This document shows positions 9,192 to 18,423 of a stretch of DNA of 64,000 bases, piece by piece. Made by a program: the position numbers and the translations under genes. How positions within the stretch are numbered: the stretch's first letter is position 1; each line of letters begins with the position of its first letter. The notes under the pieces are model-generated. The model saw nothing but the letters and a program-made list of their open reading frames with translations. It had not been told where the DNA came from and ran no database searches. This stretch comes from Acetobacteraceae bacterium (GTDB taxonomy: Bacteria; Pseudomonadota; Alphaproteobacteria; Acetobacterales; Acetobacteraceae), in NCBI GenBank assembly GCA_947475245.1, contig CANJLW010000005.1, positions 144,574 to 208,573 of the forward strand, written 5' to 3'.

Positions 9192-10046
9192 ATGAGCAAG
9201 TGGCGGATCGGCGACGTAACCGTGACCAAGATCGTGGAACTGGAGATGACCGGCGGCACGCGCTTTCTGCTGCCGCAGGCAACGCCGGAGGCGATCTTGC
9301 CGATCGCCTGGCTGCGTCCGCACTTCGCCGACGAAAACGGTCGCCTCGCAATGAGCATCCATACCTTCGTGGTGGAAACGCCGACCCGGCGCATCATAGT
9401 CGATACCTGTCTGGGCAACGACAAGCAGAAGCGCAAAATCCCGCATTGGAACGACCGCAACGGCCCGTTCCTGGCCGATCTCACCCAGGCCGGTTTCCCG
9501 CCTGATTCGATCGATACCGTGCTGTGCACCCATCTGCACGTCGATCATGTCGGTTGGAACACCATGCTGGTTGACGGCAAATGGGTGCCGACCTTCCCCA
9601 AGGCCCGTTACCTCATGGGCCGCAAGGAATACGAGCATTGGAGCGTCGTCAGCACGCGGGAGGACATGAAACATGTGCTGTCCGACTCCGTGGACCCGAT
9701 CCTGGATGCCGGTCTCGCGACCTTGGTTGAAACCGACCACGCGCTGTGCGACGAAATTTCGCTGGTGCCCACGCTTGGGCACACGCCCGGCCATGTCAGC
9801 GTGCGCATTGCGTCCAAAGGGGAGGAAGCGCTGATCACCGGCGACTTCATGCACCACCCCTGCCAGATCGCCCATCCGGAGTGGTCGACCTTGGCCGACA
9901 GTGACATCGAGCAGGGTATCCAGACTCGGTGGGAGGTCTTCAATCGTCTCGCGGGAACGCCGACGCTTGTGATCGGCACTCATTTCGCCGGCGCGACCGC
10001 CGGTCGGATCGTGCGCGACGGGGACACGTTCCGCCTCGACGTCTGA
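9192..10046 (+). CDS. MBL-fold metallo-hydrolase (AHL-lactonase-like subgroup)
   Basis: A metallo-beta-lactamase-fold hydrolase of about 284 residues binding two metals. The signature CTHLHVDHVGWN (HxHxDH) is near residue 115, with later metal ligands in PTLGHTPGHVS and ALITGDFMHHP. The ORF track begins at a TTG at 9168, but the ATG at 9192 is preceded by ggagg at a good distance and gives MSKWRIGDV, the usual N-terminus, so 9192 was chosen. Relatives include lactonases and other esterases; the substrate is not predictable. It is cytoplasmic (no signal peptide). It sits between the aminotransferase and the holB operon. Confidence 0.85.
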   Translation: MSKWRIGDVTVTKIVELEMTGGTRFLLPQATPEAILPIAWLRPHFADENGRLAMSIHTFVVETPTRRIIVDTCLGNDKQKRKIPHWNDRNGPFLADLTQAGFPPDSIDTVLCTHLHVDHVGWNTMLVDGKWVPTFPKARYLMGRKEYEHWSVVSTREDMKHVLSDSVDPILDAGLATLVETDHALCDEISLVPTLGHTPGHVSVRIASKGEEALITGDFMHHPCQIAHPEWSTLADSDIEQGIQTRWEVFNRLAGTPTLVIGTHFAGATAGRIVRDGDTFRLDV

Positions 10047-10081
10047 CGCCTTCCGACAAAGCGCCCTCGCCTGAGGCCGGC

Positions 10082-11119
10082 ATGAACGGCTATAGTGCCG
10101 TCATGCTCGCTCCGGACCCGCGTTCCAACCCCACCCTTTTGGGTCACGACGACGCCGAGGCGACGTTGCTGGAAGGGCTGCGCGGCGGGCGCATGCATCA
10201 TGCCTGGCTGATCACCGGGCCGGAGGGTATCGGCAAGGCGACTCTCGCCTTCCGTTTTGCCCGTCGCCTGTTGGCCGGTCAGAGCGGCGATCCAAATTCC
10301 CTGTACCTTGCCCCCGACCACCCGACCTTTCGTCGGGTCTCCGCGCGTTCCCATGCCGATCTGCTGACGATCGAGCTGACGATGAACGAGAAAACCAAGC
10401 GCATGCGCACCCAGATCGCGGTGGAGGATGTGCGCACCATCAACGGCTTCATGTCGTTGACCCCGGCGGAGGGCGGCTGGCGGGTCGTAATCGTCGATGG
10501 CGCGGAAAGCCTGAATGGTGCGTCCGCCAACGCCTTGCTGAAAATTCTGGAAGAACCGCCGGCGCGCGCCATGCTGCTGCTGGTTTGTGCCGCGCCGGGA
10601 CGCCTGCTGCCGACAATCCGCAGCCGCTGCCGTCGGTTGCGGCTGACCCCGCTCTCCGACGCGCCGATGCGCCAATTGCTGACCGAGTATCTGCCCGACC
10701 AGACGCAGGACGATCGCGACCGGCTGGTGACCTTGGCCGAGGGGTCGCCGGGCCGAGCGCTGATGCTTGCGGAAGGAGAGGGGATAGCGGTGGCGGCGTT
10801 GGTTGATCGGCTGCTTGCCGAACTGCCCAACCTGCCGGGCAGCCGGGGCTACGAGGTCGCCGATGCCCTTGGCCGAAGCGATACCGGCTTTTCCACCTTC
10901 ATGGACCTGTTGCGCGCGGGCATCGCCGCGGCGGTGCGCGACAGCGTGCGGGGCAGGGCGGATCCCGATCAGGAACGGCTCGTCGCGCTGCGCCCGCTTG
11001 ATGCCTGGGGCGAGGTATGGCACGGGCTGACTCAGCTGCAGGACGACACCGAGCGCTTCGCCCTGGATAAACGTCAGGCGATCGTGGCCGGCCTCGGCAT
11101 GCTCAGCGGAAAAACATAA
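10082..11119 (+). CDS. holB: DNA polymerase III subunit delta'
   Basis: The clamp-loader subunit delta' of the replicative polymerase, about 345 residues. The AAA+ core shows the P-loop-like ITGPEGIGKATLAFRFARRLL and the Walker B/sensor-1 region VIVDGAESLNGASANALLKILEEPP, followed by the family's SRCRRL. The ORF track start at 9929 overlaps the MBL gene; 10082 (or the in-frame ATG at 10103) fits the family N-terminus better. The stop codon overlaps the metG start by one base (taATG), showing translational coupling. The order holB-metG-tatD-MBL is a standard alphaproteobacterial operon, which supports the call. Confidence 0.93.
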   Translation: MNGYSAVMLAPDPRSNPTLLGHDDAEATLLEGLRGGRMHHAWLITGPEGIGKATLAFRFARRLLAGQSGDPNSLYLAPDHPTFRRVSARSHADLLTIELTMNEKTKRMRTQIAVEDVRTINGFMSLTPAEGGWRVVIVDGAESLNGASANALLKILEEPPARAMLLLVCAAPGRLLPTIRSRCRRLRLTPLSDAPMRQLLTEYLPDQTQDDRDRLVTLAEGSPGRALMLAEGEGIAVAALVDRLLAELPNLPGSRGYEVADALGRSDTGFSTFMDLLRAGIAAAVRDSVRGRADPDQERLVALRPLDAWGEVWHGLTQLQDDTERFALDKRQAIVAGLGMLSGKT

Positions 11120-12654
11120 TGACCAAAAGCTTCTATCTGACGACCCCGATCTATTACGTGAATGGCGCGCCGCATATCGGTCATGCCTATACCTCCATCG
11201 CGAGCGACGTGCTCGCGCGCTTCAAGCGCCTGGACGGGTATGAGGTCTTCTTCCTGACCGGCACCGACGAGCACGGCCAGAAGGTTGAAAAGGCCGCCGC
11301 CGAGGCCGGTCTCGATCCGCAGAGCTTTACCGACAAGGTTTCCGCCGATTTCAAGGACATGACGCGCGTCATGGGCGTGTCGAACGACGATTGGATCCGC
11401 ACGACGGAAGAACGTCACAAGGTTTCCTGCGCCGAATTGTGGCGCCGGATCGCAGCTTCGGGCGATATCTATCTCGGCCATTACGAAGGCTGGTACGCCG
11501 TGCGGGATGAGGCGTTCTACGACGAGAGCGAGCTGACCGCGAAGCCCGACGGGGCCAAGGTCGCGCCGAGCGGCGCGCCGGTGGAGTGGGTGAGGGAGCC
11601 GTCGTATTTCTTCCGTCTCTCCGCCTGGCAGGACAAGCTGCTGAAATTCTACGAAGATCATCCGGATTTCATCGCCCCGACGTCGCGACGGAACGAAGTC
11701 ATGAGCTTCGTGAAGGGTGGCCTGCACGACCTGTCGATCAGCCGCACTACCTTTAGCTGGGGCATACCGGTGCCCGACGCGCCCGGCCATGTGATGTATG
11801 TCTGGCTCGACGCGTTGAACAACTACGTCACCGCCTGCGGTTTCCCGGATGAATCCAGCCCGCGCTGGCATCACTGGCCCGCCGACGTGCATGTGGTCGG
11901 CAAGGACATCATTCGCTTCCACGCGGTCTACTGGCCCGCATTCCTGATGGCCGCGGGTCTGCCCGTGCCGAAGCGCATCTCCTCGCACGGCTGGTGGGTC
12001 GTCGAGGGTGAAAAGATGAGCAAATCCCTGGGGAACGTGATCGAACCTCGTAAATTGGTTGAGACGTACGGCCTGGATCAGATCCGCTACTTCCTGTTGC
12101 GGGAAAAGCCCTTCGGCGCCGACGGCTCCATGAGCCATCCGGCCATCGTCAGCCGCATCAACGTCGAACTCGCGAACGATTTGGGCAATCTGGCGCAGCG
12201 CTCGTTGTCGCTGGTGGCGCGCAACCTCGGCGGCGTGCTTCCGGCGCGCGGCAGCCTGACGGAGGACGACGCGGGTCTGCTCGACGCCGCCGCCGCGCTG
12301 CCGGACCTGGTGCGCGCGTGCATGGACCGCCAAACCTTCCACGAGGCGTTGGAGGACATCTGGAAGGTGATCCGCGCCGCCAACGGCTATATCGACCGTC
12401 AGGCGCCCTGGGCGCTGAACAAGACCGACAAGGTGCGCATGGGGGAGGTTCTTCGCGTGCTGGTGGATACGATCCGCGTGGTCGCGACGCTGCTTCAGCC
12501 CTATATGCCGGACTCGATGGCCCGCATGCTCGATCAACTCGGCGTTCCCCCCGGCGACCGCAGCCTTGCCGGTCTGGCCACGCCCTTGGCCGACGGGCTG
12601 ACCTTGCCGCCGCCGCAAGGTGTCTTCCCCCGCTATGTCGAACCCGTGGCGTAA
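11119..12654 (+). CDS. metG: Methionyl-tRNA synthetase
   Basis: A class I aminoacyl-tRNA synthetase of 511 residues that charges tRNA-Met. The HIGH box is seen as PHIGHAYT near residue 14 and KMSKS as GEKMSKSLGNV near residue 296. In place of the zinc knuckle it has the short connective-peptide form ending in YDESEL, the MetG2-like subtype common in alphaproteobacteria. There is no C-terminal tRNA-binding (EMAP/Trbp111) extension. It is translationally coupled to holB (one-base overlap) and followed 7 bp later by tatD. Confidence 0.97.
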   Translation: MTKSFYLTTPIYYVNGAPHIGHAYTSIASDVLARFKRLDGYEVFFLTGTDEHGQKVEKAAAEAGLDPQSFTDKVSADFKDMTRVMGVSNDDWIRTTEERHKVSCAELWRRIAASGDIYLGHYEGWYAVRDEAFYDESELTAKPDGAKVAPSGAPVEWVREPSYFFRLSAWQDKLLKFYEDHPDFIAPTSRRNEVMSFVKGGLHDLSISRTTFSWGIPVPDAPGHVMYVWLDALNNYVTACGFPDESSPRWHHWPADVHVVGKDIIRFHAVYWPAFLMAAGLPVPKRISSHGWWVVEGEKMSKSLGNVIEPRKLVETYGLDQIRYFLLREKPFGADGSMSHPAIVSRINVELANDLGNLAQRSLSLVARNLGGVLPARGSLTEDDAGLLDAAAALPDLVRACMDRQTFHEALEDIWKVIRAANGYIDRQAPWALNKTDKVRMGEVLRVLVDTIRVVATLLQPYMPDSMARMLDQLGVPPGDRSLAGLATPLADGLTLPPPQGVFPRYVEPVA

Positions 12655-12661
12655 CCGGCTG

Positions 12662-13441
12662 ATGTTGGTCGATTCCCACTGCCATCTGGACTATTTCACG
12701 CCGATGGAACTGCCGGAGGTCCTGGCCCGCGCGGCCGCCAACGGCGTCGGCGAAATGGTGACCATCGGCACCACCGTGGCGCAGTCCGAACGGCTGCCGG
12801 CCCTGGCGGAAGCGCATCCGAACATCTGGTGCACCGTGGGCGTGCATCCGCACCACGCCCACGAAGCCCCGATCCCGACGCCGGAAACCCTGGCCGCAAT
12901 GACGCGGCATCAACGGGTTATCGGCATCGGAGAAAGTGGGCTCGACTATTTCTACGACAAAGCCCCGCGCGATGTGCAGCAGGACAACTTCCGCGCCCAT
13001 ATCCGCGGCGCGCGTCTTGCCGATGTGCCGCTGGCGATTCACGCCCGCGACGCCGACGACGATATCGCGGAGATCCTGCGGGAAGAACGGGATCGGGGAG
13101 GGGACTTCGATTTCCTCCTGCACTGCTTCAGTTCCACCCGCGCCCTGGCCGAGGCGGCATTGGCGATGGGCGGCTACCTCAGCTTTTCCGGCATTCTGAC
13201 CTTCCCGAAATCCACCGAACTGCGCGCCATCGCGCGGGATGTTCCGCTGGATCGTCTGCTGGTCGAGACCGATTCCCCCTATCTGGCCCCCGTCCCGTTT
13301 CGGGGTAAGCGCAACGAACCCGGCCATGTCCGCCACACCGCGCGCGTGTTGGCGGAGGTGCACGATCGGTCCGCCGAGGCGATGGCCGAACTGACCACGA
13401 CCAATTTCCGGCGTCTGTTCAGGAAGGCCGCATGCGCGTAA
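12662..13441 (+). CDS. tatD: TatD-family metal-dependent DNase/hydrolase
   Basis: A TIM-barrel amidohydrolase-like nuclease of 259 residues. The metal ligands are visible in LVDSHCHLDYF at the N-terminus, GIGESGLDYFY, PLAIHARDADDD, FLLHCFSS and LVETDSPYLAPVPFRGKRNEP. The ORF track extends to a GTG at 12620 inside metG; the ATG at 12662 gives the canonical start one residue before LVDSHCH. The family has 3'-5' exonuclease or D-aminoacyl-tRNA-type activities, and its cellular role is usually given as DNA repair or quality control. Its end overlaps the next gene by 10 bp. Confidence 0.95.
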   Translation: MLVDSHCHLDYFTPMELPEVLARAAANGVGEMVTIGTTVAQSERLPALAEAHPNIWCTVGVHPHHAHEAPIPTPETLAAMTRHQRVIGIGESGLDYFYDKAPRDVQQDNFRAHIRGARLADVPLAIHARDADDDIAEILREERDRGGDFDFLLHCFSSTRALAEAALAMGGYLSFSGILTFPKSTELRAIARDVPLDRLLVETDSPYLAPVPFRGKRNEPGHVRHTARVLAEVHDRSAEAMAELTTTNFRRLFRKAACA

Positions 13442-14220
13442 CGCTTCTCGGTACCGGAGCGTCCGCCGGCGTCCCTATGATCGGGGGCGTGGACGGGGCC
13501 GGCGACTGGGGCGACTGCGACCCGGCGGAGCCGCGCAACCGCCGCACGCGATCCAGCATCGTCATTCAATGCGATCAAAGGCTTCTGGTCGATACCTCGC
13601 CCGATATGCGAACCCAATTGCTGGAATGCCGGGTGCCGCGGGTCGATGCGGTGCTGTTCACCCATGCCCACGCCGATCACATCACCGGCATTGACGATGT
13701 CCGCATCCTCAACCGATTGGTCAAGCGACCGCTGGAAGCCTTTGCGACTCAAAAGACTCTCGATGAGGTGATGCGTCGCTTCGCCTATGCCTTCAAGCCC
13801 TGGGATCCCCCGCATTTCTTTCGCCCGGTGCTGAACGCTGTCCCGGTCGAGGCCGGTGCGACGGTGGAGATCGCCGGGATGTCGGTGCGGTTGTTCAATC
13901 AGAACCATGGCCGCGTCGATACGCTGGGTCTGCGGGTAGGGGCCTTTGGTTACTCCACCGATGTGGTAAAGTTGGACGAGGCGGCTTTGTCGGTGCTCGA
14001 GGGTGTCGATACCTGGGTTGTCGGCTGCTTTCTGCGCAGCGCGGCGCATTGGACGCATGCCGATCTGGGACAGGTCATGCGGTGGGTGGAGCGTTTGCGT
14101 CCCAGACGGACCGTGTTGACCCATATGGGAACCGAGATGGACTGGGCCTGGATGCAGGCAAACCTGCCGGCGGGGATCGAGGCGGGCTATGACGGTCTGG
14201 TGTTGGACGTGCCGGATTAG
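13432..14220 (+). CDS. MBL-fold phosphodiesterase-like hydrolase (PhnP-like)
   Basis: A 262-residue metallo-beta-lactamase-fold protein closing the holB-metG-tatD operon. It starts with MRVTLLGTGASAGVPMIGG and has the metal motif FTHAHADHITGIDD and the late ligand LTHMGTEMDW. This subgroup resembles PhnP and tRNase Z-like cyclic phosphodiesterases and is nearly always linked to tatD in alphaproteobacteria. Its exact substrate is not established. The ATG lies 10 bp inside the end of tatD. It converges with the minus-strand hypothetical gene, overlapping it by 4 bp. Confidence 0.9.
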   Translation: MRVTLLGTGASAGVPMIGGVDGAGDWGDCDPAEPRNRRTRSSIVIQCDQRLLVDTSPDMRTQLLECRVPRVDAVLFTHAHADHITGIDDVRILNRLVKRPLEAFATQKTLDEVMRRFAYAFKPWDPPHFFRPVLNAVPVEAGATVEIAGMSVRLFNQNHGRVDTLGLRVGAFGYSTDVVKLDEAALSVLEGVDTWVVGCFLRSAAHWTHADLGQVMRWVERLRPRRTVLTHMGTEMDWAWMQANLPAGIEAGYDGLVLDVPD

Positions 14221-14720
14221 GCCGGCTGTTTCCAATGGCGCCAGCCCGGAAACGCAATCACGATGGGCGACCAGAACAGCCGGAATTCCCGTGAAAACCT
14301 GATATCCATGCCGATCGGCTCCCCAGCCAGGTCAAAGCCAAGGCGTGCCGCGCGCCCGTCATCCATCACATCGGTCATGACCTGTTCGATGTCGATGAAC
14401 TGTCCTGCGCGTTTGCCGTACCAGACGAGTTTCCACTGGCCGGCCCGGGTGTAGTGATCCTGACCGGTGCTGTAATCGATGGATTTGTCCTTGTCCTCCA
14501 TCTTCACGTCGCCGACGCCGGCGGCATAGCCTCGGGTTGATCCGCCGGACATTTTCCCGCGTACGCCCAGTTCAAACAGCGGCGGACGGGTGCGCGGCAA
14601 GAGGCCGAGCAGCTGGCGCGCGTCGTCGGCGGCGAAGGTTGTGTCGGAGTCGTAGATCAGGCGATCGGCGAGTGCGGCGATCAGCATTCGGTCCGCGGCC
14701 GAGGGATGAGGTGCTGACAT
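14217..14720 (-). CDS. Conserved-looking hypothetical protein
   Basis: A protein of about 167 residues not assigned to a family. Features seen are a short helical N-terminus (SAADRMLIAALADRLIYDSD), then alternating hydrophobic/charged sequence rich in W, Y and F (GQWKLVWYGKRAGQFIDIEQVM), ending FPGWRHWKQPA. There is no signal peptide and no transmembrane helix. The track start at 14756 would add 12 residues; the ATG at 14720 is equally possible and was chosen because it begins MSAPHPSAADR. Codon usage fits the neighbourhood (high GC at third positions), so it is probably a real gene. Confidence 0.55.
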   Translation of the reverse strand: MSAPHPSAADRMLIAALADRLIYDSDTTFAADDARQLLGLLPRTRPPLFELGVRGKMSGGSTRGYAAGVGDVKMEDKDKSIDYSTGQDHYTRAGQWKLVWYGKRAGQFIDIEQVMTDVMDDGRAARLGFDLAGEPIGMDIRFSREFRLFWSPIVIAFPGWRHWKQPA

Positions 14721-15072
14721 GGGTTGCGGGTGCCATGTTTGCGGTTGGACTTGCAAGCTCCATTTTGGATACGGCCCGCCAGGTGGCGATTGGTAATAAA
14801 TAATTCTTCAAAACGGAATGATGCAATTGACGACGAACAGTGCGCCGCAATCTCGTTCGAAAGCAGATGCTTAGGCTAAGAATACCGTGGTATTGATCGT
14901 TGCCACCCAAAGCCGATCTCACTTACCCGGGAGATAATTATTGCGCTTGTGTCAGAGCTCCGCATACGATTGTGCGGTATAACAACGCTCTCACAGTCCC
15001 AGCCAAACTCCGATGGCCCTGACACGATTGGTGGCTGCTTTGGTTCGGGACGTTCAATTGAGGAAGTCGAAC
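14721..15072. other. AT-richer intergenic region with small inverted repeats
   Basis: About 350 bp without a convincing gene. Base composition drops relative to the flanks (for example taataaataattcttcaaaa near 14790). Two short inverted repeats are visible: aataccGTggtatt at 14881-14894 and ccgca...tgcgg at 14960-14977. They could be operator sites for the downstream gene at 15073. No clear -35/-10 pair was identified. Confidence 0.4.
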
Positions 15073-16251
15073 GTGGCACAGCGGTCTTGTGACGTCTGCT
15101 CCGTTGATCCCTTTAACCGCCGGGGTGCCAACCGTAGGCAGGTCCTGCGGGCAACCGGCCTGGGCTTTGTCGGTTCACTCGTCGCAACCCTAGCCGGCGC
15201 AGGGCGCTCGGCGCGCGCTGCCACGCTTTCCGGCCCTCCGCCGGAGGTCGACCGGCTGACGATTACGATCGTCTCCGACAATTACCTTTTCCCCTTTCTG
15301 CCTCCATTGAACCTGGAGGGTTTAAAGGTTGCGCGCTCACCCTCGGGAGGCAGCCCGGGAGGCACAGCGCCTCGCGACCGCCTGACGGGCGAGTGGGGCC
15401 TGTCGATGCTGGCATCGTCGATAAAAGGCGATCAGGCGCGGAGCGTACTCGTCGACTTCGGCTATACCTCGGAGGTGCTGCTGAACAACATGCGCCTCCT
15501 TGGCATCAAGCCGGCAGAGATCAACGCGATGGTGCTAAGCCACGGGCATTACGACCATTTCGGCGGCCTCACGGGCTTCCTCGCTGCGAACCGTGGATCG
15601 CTGAAGCCCGACCTGCCATTCTTCGTCGGTGGGGAAGACTGTTTCTGCACGCGGCAGATTGCCGGCAGCGGCGCCGATTTCGGCACCCTCGACCGGCGTG
15701 CGGTCCTGGACGCCGGCCTCAAGCTGATGGTGGAAGATGGCCCGGCAGTCGTGGCTGACCACGCAGTTTCGTCAGGCAAGATCGCGCTGCGAAGTTTCGA
15801 AACGCCGCTGCGTCCCACGCAGGAGAAGACAGGCATTATCGATGGCCTCGGATGCGACCCCGCGATGGTGTCCCCAGCCAAAAGTACCGGCACGTTTGTC
15901 CCGGACGATTTCGACCACGAGATTGCGACAAGTTATGTGGTTAAGGACCGCGGACTTGTTGTCCTGACCTCGTGCAGCCACCGCGGGGTTGTGAACTCGG
16001 TACGGCAGGCGCAGGAGGCAACGGGCGTGCAGAAGCTGCACGCAGTCATCGGTGGCTTCCATCTTGTCGCGCCTCCGTTGAATGAGGACTACGTCCGCCG
16101 CACCGTGCTTGAGTTGAAGTCGATGGCCCCGGATTATCTGGTTCCCGCACACTGCGCGGGCGATTTGTTTTACGATATTGCGCGCTTGGAGATGCCCGGC
16201 AAAGTCATCCGATCGGCGGTTGGAACGCGGCTGAGCTTCGGGGCGGCATAA
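15073..16251 (+). CDS. Tat-exported MBL-fold hydrolase (COG1237-like)
   Basis: A metal-dependent hydrolase related to the family that includes 7,8-dihydropterin-6-methyl-4-(beta-D-ribofuranosyl)aminobenzene-5'-phosphate synthase. The core shows LSHGHYDHFGGLTGF, VLTSCSHRGVVNSV, VIGGFHLV and LVPAHCAGD. The N-terminus has a twin-arginine signal (NRRQVLRATGLGF followed by a hydrophobic stretch to RSARAA), so it is predicted to be exported folded. The track start is ATG 15013; GTG 15073 is preceded by gagga at good spacing and gives a normal n-region, so it was preferred (392 residues). The gene and both flanks look less GC-rich than neighbours, suggesting possible acquisition. Substrate unknown. 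Confidence 0.8.
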   Translation: MAQRSCDVCSVDPFNRRGANRRQVLRATGLGFVGSLVATLAGAGRSARAATLSGPPPEVDRLTITIVSDNYLFPFLPPLNLEGLKVARSPSGGSPGGTAPRDRLTGEWGLSMLASSIKGDQARSVLVDFGYTSEVLLNNMRLLGIKPAEINAMVLSHGHYDHFGGLTGFLAANRGSLKPDLPFFVGGEDCFCTRQIAGSGADFGTLDRRAVLDAGLKLMVEDGPAVVADHAVSSGKIALRSFETPLRPTQEKTGIIDGLGCDPAMVSPAKSTGTFVPDDFDHEIATSYVVKDRGLVVLTSCSHRGVVNSVRQAQEATGVQKLHAVIGGFHLVAPPLNEDYVRRTVLELKSMAPDYLVPAHCAGDLFYDIARLEMPGKVIRSAVGTRLSFGAA

Positions 16252-16365
16252 CGCGTCAAAAATCGCGTTCCGAATTTAACATAATATTCCTTCTGCGACT
16301 AATGGGCGAATCCCGATACCAGACCCGGACTTGATCTCCCCGCCACTCCTGCGTATCCGCGCTGC

Positions 16366-17175
16366 ATGAGCAGCGATCCCGGATCCGCCGAAACCGAACT
16401 CCGCCGTCTGATCGACATCATGGCCGAACTGCGCGACCCCACGCGCGGCTGTCCGTGGGACAAGGTGCAGGACTTCGACACCATCGCGCCTTACACCATC
16501 GAGGAAGCCTACGAAGTCGCCGATGCCATCGCGCAGCGCGACTTTGCAGCATTGCCCGACGAACTCGGCGATCTCCTGTTCCAGGTCGTCTACCACGCGC
16601 GCATGGCCGAGGAAGCCGGCCACTTCGCCTTCAAGGACGTCGCCAGGGCCATCGCCGACAAGATGATCCGCCGCCATCCGCATGTCTTCGGAGAGGCCGC
16701 CGCCCGCGACGCCGCGACCCAGACCGCATCCTGGGAAGCCCAGAAATCCGCCGAACGCGCCGCCCGCGATCAGATCGGCACACTGGCCGGGGTGCCGCTT
16801 GCCCTGCCCGCGTTGACCCGCGCCGCCAAGATCACCAATCGTGCCGCCCGCGTCGGCTTCGACTGGCCGAACGCCGAGGCCGTGCTGGAAAAGCTCGACG
16901 AGGAAGTCGCCGAACTCCGCGCCGAACTTCAGGCCGGCGATCCCGAGCGATTGAAGGACGAACTCGGCGACATGCTGTTCGTGCTCGCCAATCTCGCCCG
17001 CAAGCTCAAGCTCGACCCGGAAGCCTGCCTGCGCCACGCCAACGACAAGTTTACCCGACGCTTCAACGCGATGGAGGCCATGCTCGACCGTCAGGGCCAA
17101 GGTTTGGCCGGTACGGCCCTGGACGCCATGGAATCTGCGTGGCAAGCGGTAAAGGTTGAAGAACGCCGCGAGTAA
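16366..17175 (+). CDS. mazG: Nucleoside triphosphate pyrophosphohydrolase MazG
   Basis: A 269-residue all-helical dimer-forming enzyme that hydrolyses canonical and damaged (d)NTPs to the monophosphate, a house-cleaning role. Two tandem MazG domains are visible. The first has GCPWDKVQDFDTIAPYTIEE, EAYEVADAI and DELGDLLFQVVYHARM (metal-binding ExxE/ExxD). The second has VLEKLDEEVAELRAEL and DELGDMLFVLANLARKL. Length and layout match the full-length E. coli-type enzyme. It starts at ATG 16366 after a 114-bp gap that is AT-rich near 16265 and otherwise unremarkable. Confidence 0.95.
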   Translation: MSSDPGSAETELRRLIDIMAELRDPTRGCPWDKVQDFDTIAPYTIEEAYEVADAIAQRDFAALPDELGDLLFQVVYHARMAEEAGHFAFKDVARAIADKMIRRHPHVFGEAAARDAATQTASWEAQKSAERAARDQIGTLAGVPLALPALTRAAKITNRAARVGFDWPNAEAVLEKLDEEVAELRAELQAGDPERLKDELGDMLFVLANLARKLKLDPEACLRHANDKFTRRFNAMEAMLDRQGQGLAGTALDAMESAWQAVKVEERRE

Positions 17176-17229
17176 CCGCGCTTCGGACGGTTTTCGTGGC
17201 TCTGACCCGCATCCATGGAGGTCGCCACG

Positions 17230-18204
17230 ATGTCCCTGCTCCGCCGTAGCCTTGTATCCCTTTGCGCCGCCGCGCTCGCGCTGATCGTCTCCACTCCGGT
17301 CCGGGCCGATACGAAGTGGCCCGAACGCCCGGTGAAAATCATCGTGCCCTTCGCCGCCGGCGGTCCGAACGATGTCGTCGCGCGCCTCTGGGTCGATCGG
17401 CTCAGCCTTGCCATGGGGCAGCAATTCGTCGTCGACAATCGCGGCGGCGCGTCCGGCATGATCGGTTCGGAAGCCGCGGCGCGATCGGCGCCCGACGGCT
17501 ACACACTCCTCCTCGCCTCCTCCTCCACCCTCGGCCTGGTTCCGGTCGTGACGAAAGCCCATTTTGACCCGTTGAAGGACTTCACGCCGATGACGCGGGT
17601 CGGCGACCTGATCCAGGGGCTGGCGGTCAATCCCGGCGTCAAGGCGAACACCGTCGCCGAGTTGATCGCGCTGGCCAAGGCCGAACCCGGCAAGCTCGCC
17701 TGGGGCACGCCCGGCGCTGGCACCGGCTCTCATCTGATGGTCGCCAACTTCAACCTGCGCACCGGCACCGACATCCTGCACGTGCCCTATCGCGGCAGCG
17801 CCGACGCGCTGAACGACGTTTTGGCCGGCCATGTCCATGTCATGTCCGACATCGTGGTGCTGCCGCATGTGCGCGCCGGTAAGCTGCGCATGCTCGCCAT
17901 GGTCGGCGAACGGCGCCACCCCGGTTTCCCCGACGTGCCGACGATCGCGGAGGCCGGGTTACCGGACATCACCCCGCTGACCTTCTACGGCATCTACGGC
18001 CCCAAGGGCGTCGCGCGGGAGATCGTCGAAAAGGTGCATGCCAAGGTCGGCGACATCATGGCGATGCCCGATATGATCGCCATCGCGCTGGAACGCGGCG
18101 TCATCCTGAACCGCATGGACGGCACCGGCGTGGCGCGCGACCTGGCGGCGCAGACGGCGGCCAATTACGACCTCGTGAAGCGCGCAAATATCAAAATGGA
18201 ATGA
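17230..18204 (+). CDS. Bug-family (TctC) periplasmic solute-binding protein
   Basis: A 324-residue extracytoplasmic receptor of the tripartite tricarboxylate transporter/Bug family. A cleavable signal peptide is seen (LLRRSLVSLCAAALALIVSTPVRA). Two family signatures follow: WPERPVKIIVPFAAGGPNDVVAR near the mature N-terminus and GTPGAGTGSHLMVANFNLRTG before HVPYRGSADALNDVLAGHV. ATG 17230 was preferred over 17215 because ggag lies nine bases upstream. No TctA/TctB membrane genes are nearby, which is normal for the many orphan Bug genes of these bacteria. The ligand is probably a small carboxylate but is not determinable. Confidence 0.9.
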   Translation: MSLLRRSLVSLCAAALALIVSTPVRADTKWPERPVKIIVPFAAGGPNDVVARLWVDRLSLAMGQQFVVDNRGGASGMIGSEAAARSAPDGYTLLLASSSTLGLVPVVTKAHFDPLKDFTPMTRVGDLIQGLAVNPGVKANTVAELIALAKAEPGKLAWGTPGAGTGSHLMVANFNLRTGTDILHVPYRGSADALNDVLAGHVHVMSDIVVLPHVRAGKLRMLAMVGERRHPGFPDVPTIAEAGLPDITPLTFYGIYGPKGVAREIVEKVHAKVGDIMAMPDMIAIALERGVILNRMDGTGVARDLAAQTAANYDLVKRANIKME

Positions 18205-18211
18205 GAGGGGC

Positions 18212-18287
18212 TGGTGGAGCCGAGGGGAATCGAACCCCTGACCTCCTGAATGCCATTCAGGCGCTCTCCCAACTGAGCTACGGCCCC
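18212..18287 (-). tRNA. tRNA-Ala (anticodon GGC)
   Basis: The reverse complement folds as a complete 76-nt tRNA. The acceptor stem is GGGGCCG/CGGCTCC with one G-T pair, the D arm GCTCAGTTGGGAGAGC, the anticodon arm CCTGA-ATGGCAT-TCAGG with anticodon GGC, and the T arm GGGGTTCGATTCCCC. CCA is encoded in the DNA. It reads GCC (and GCU) alanine codons. It lies eight bp after the Bug gene on the opposite strand. No integrase or duplicated tRNA 3' end was seen next to it. Confidence 0.97.
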
Positions 18288-18423
18288 TTCGCTTGGGAGG
18301 CCGGCTTGTAGCCCCGCCGTTCGGATCGATCAACCCCCTCCGGACAGGAAAAATGACAAACCCGCGCAACTCGACGCTGCCGCTGTTCCGTGCGACATCG
18401 GAACCCATCCTCAGGAGGCATTC

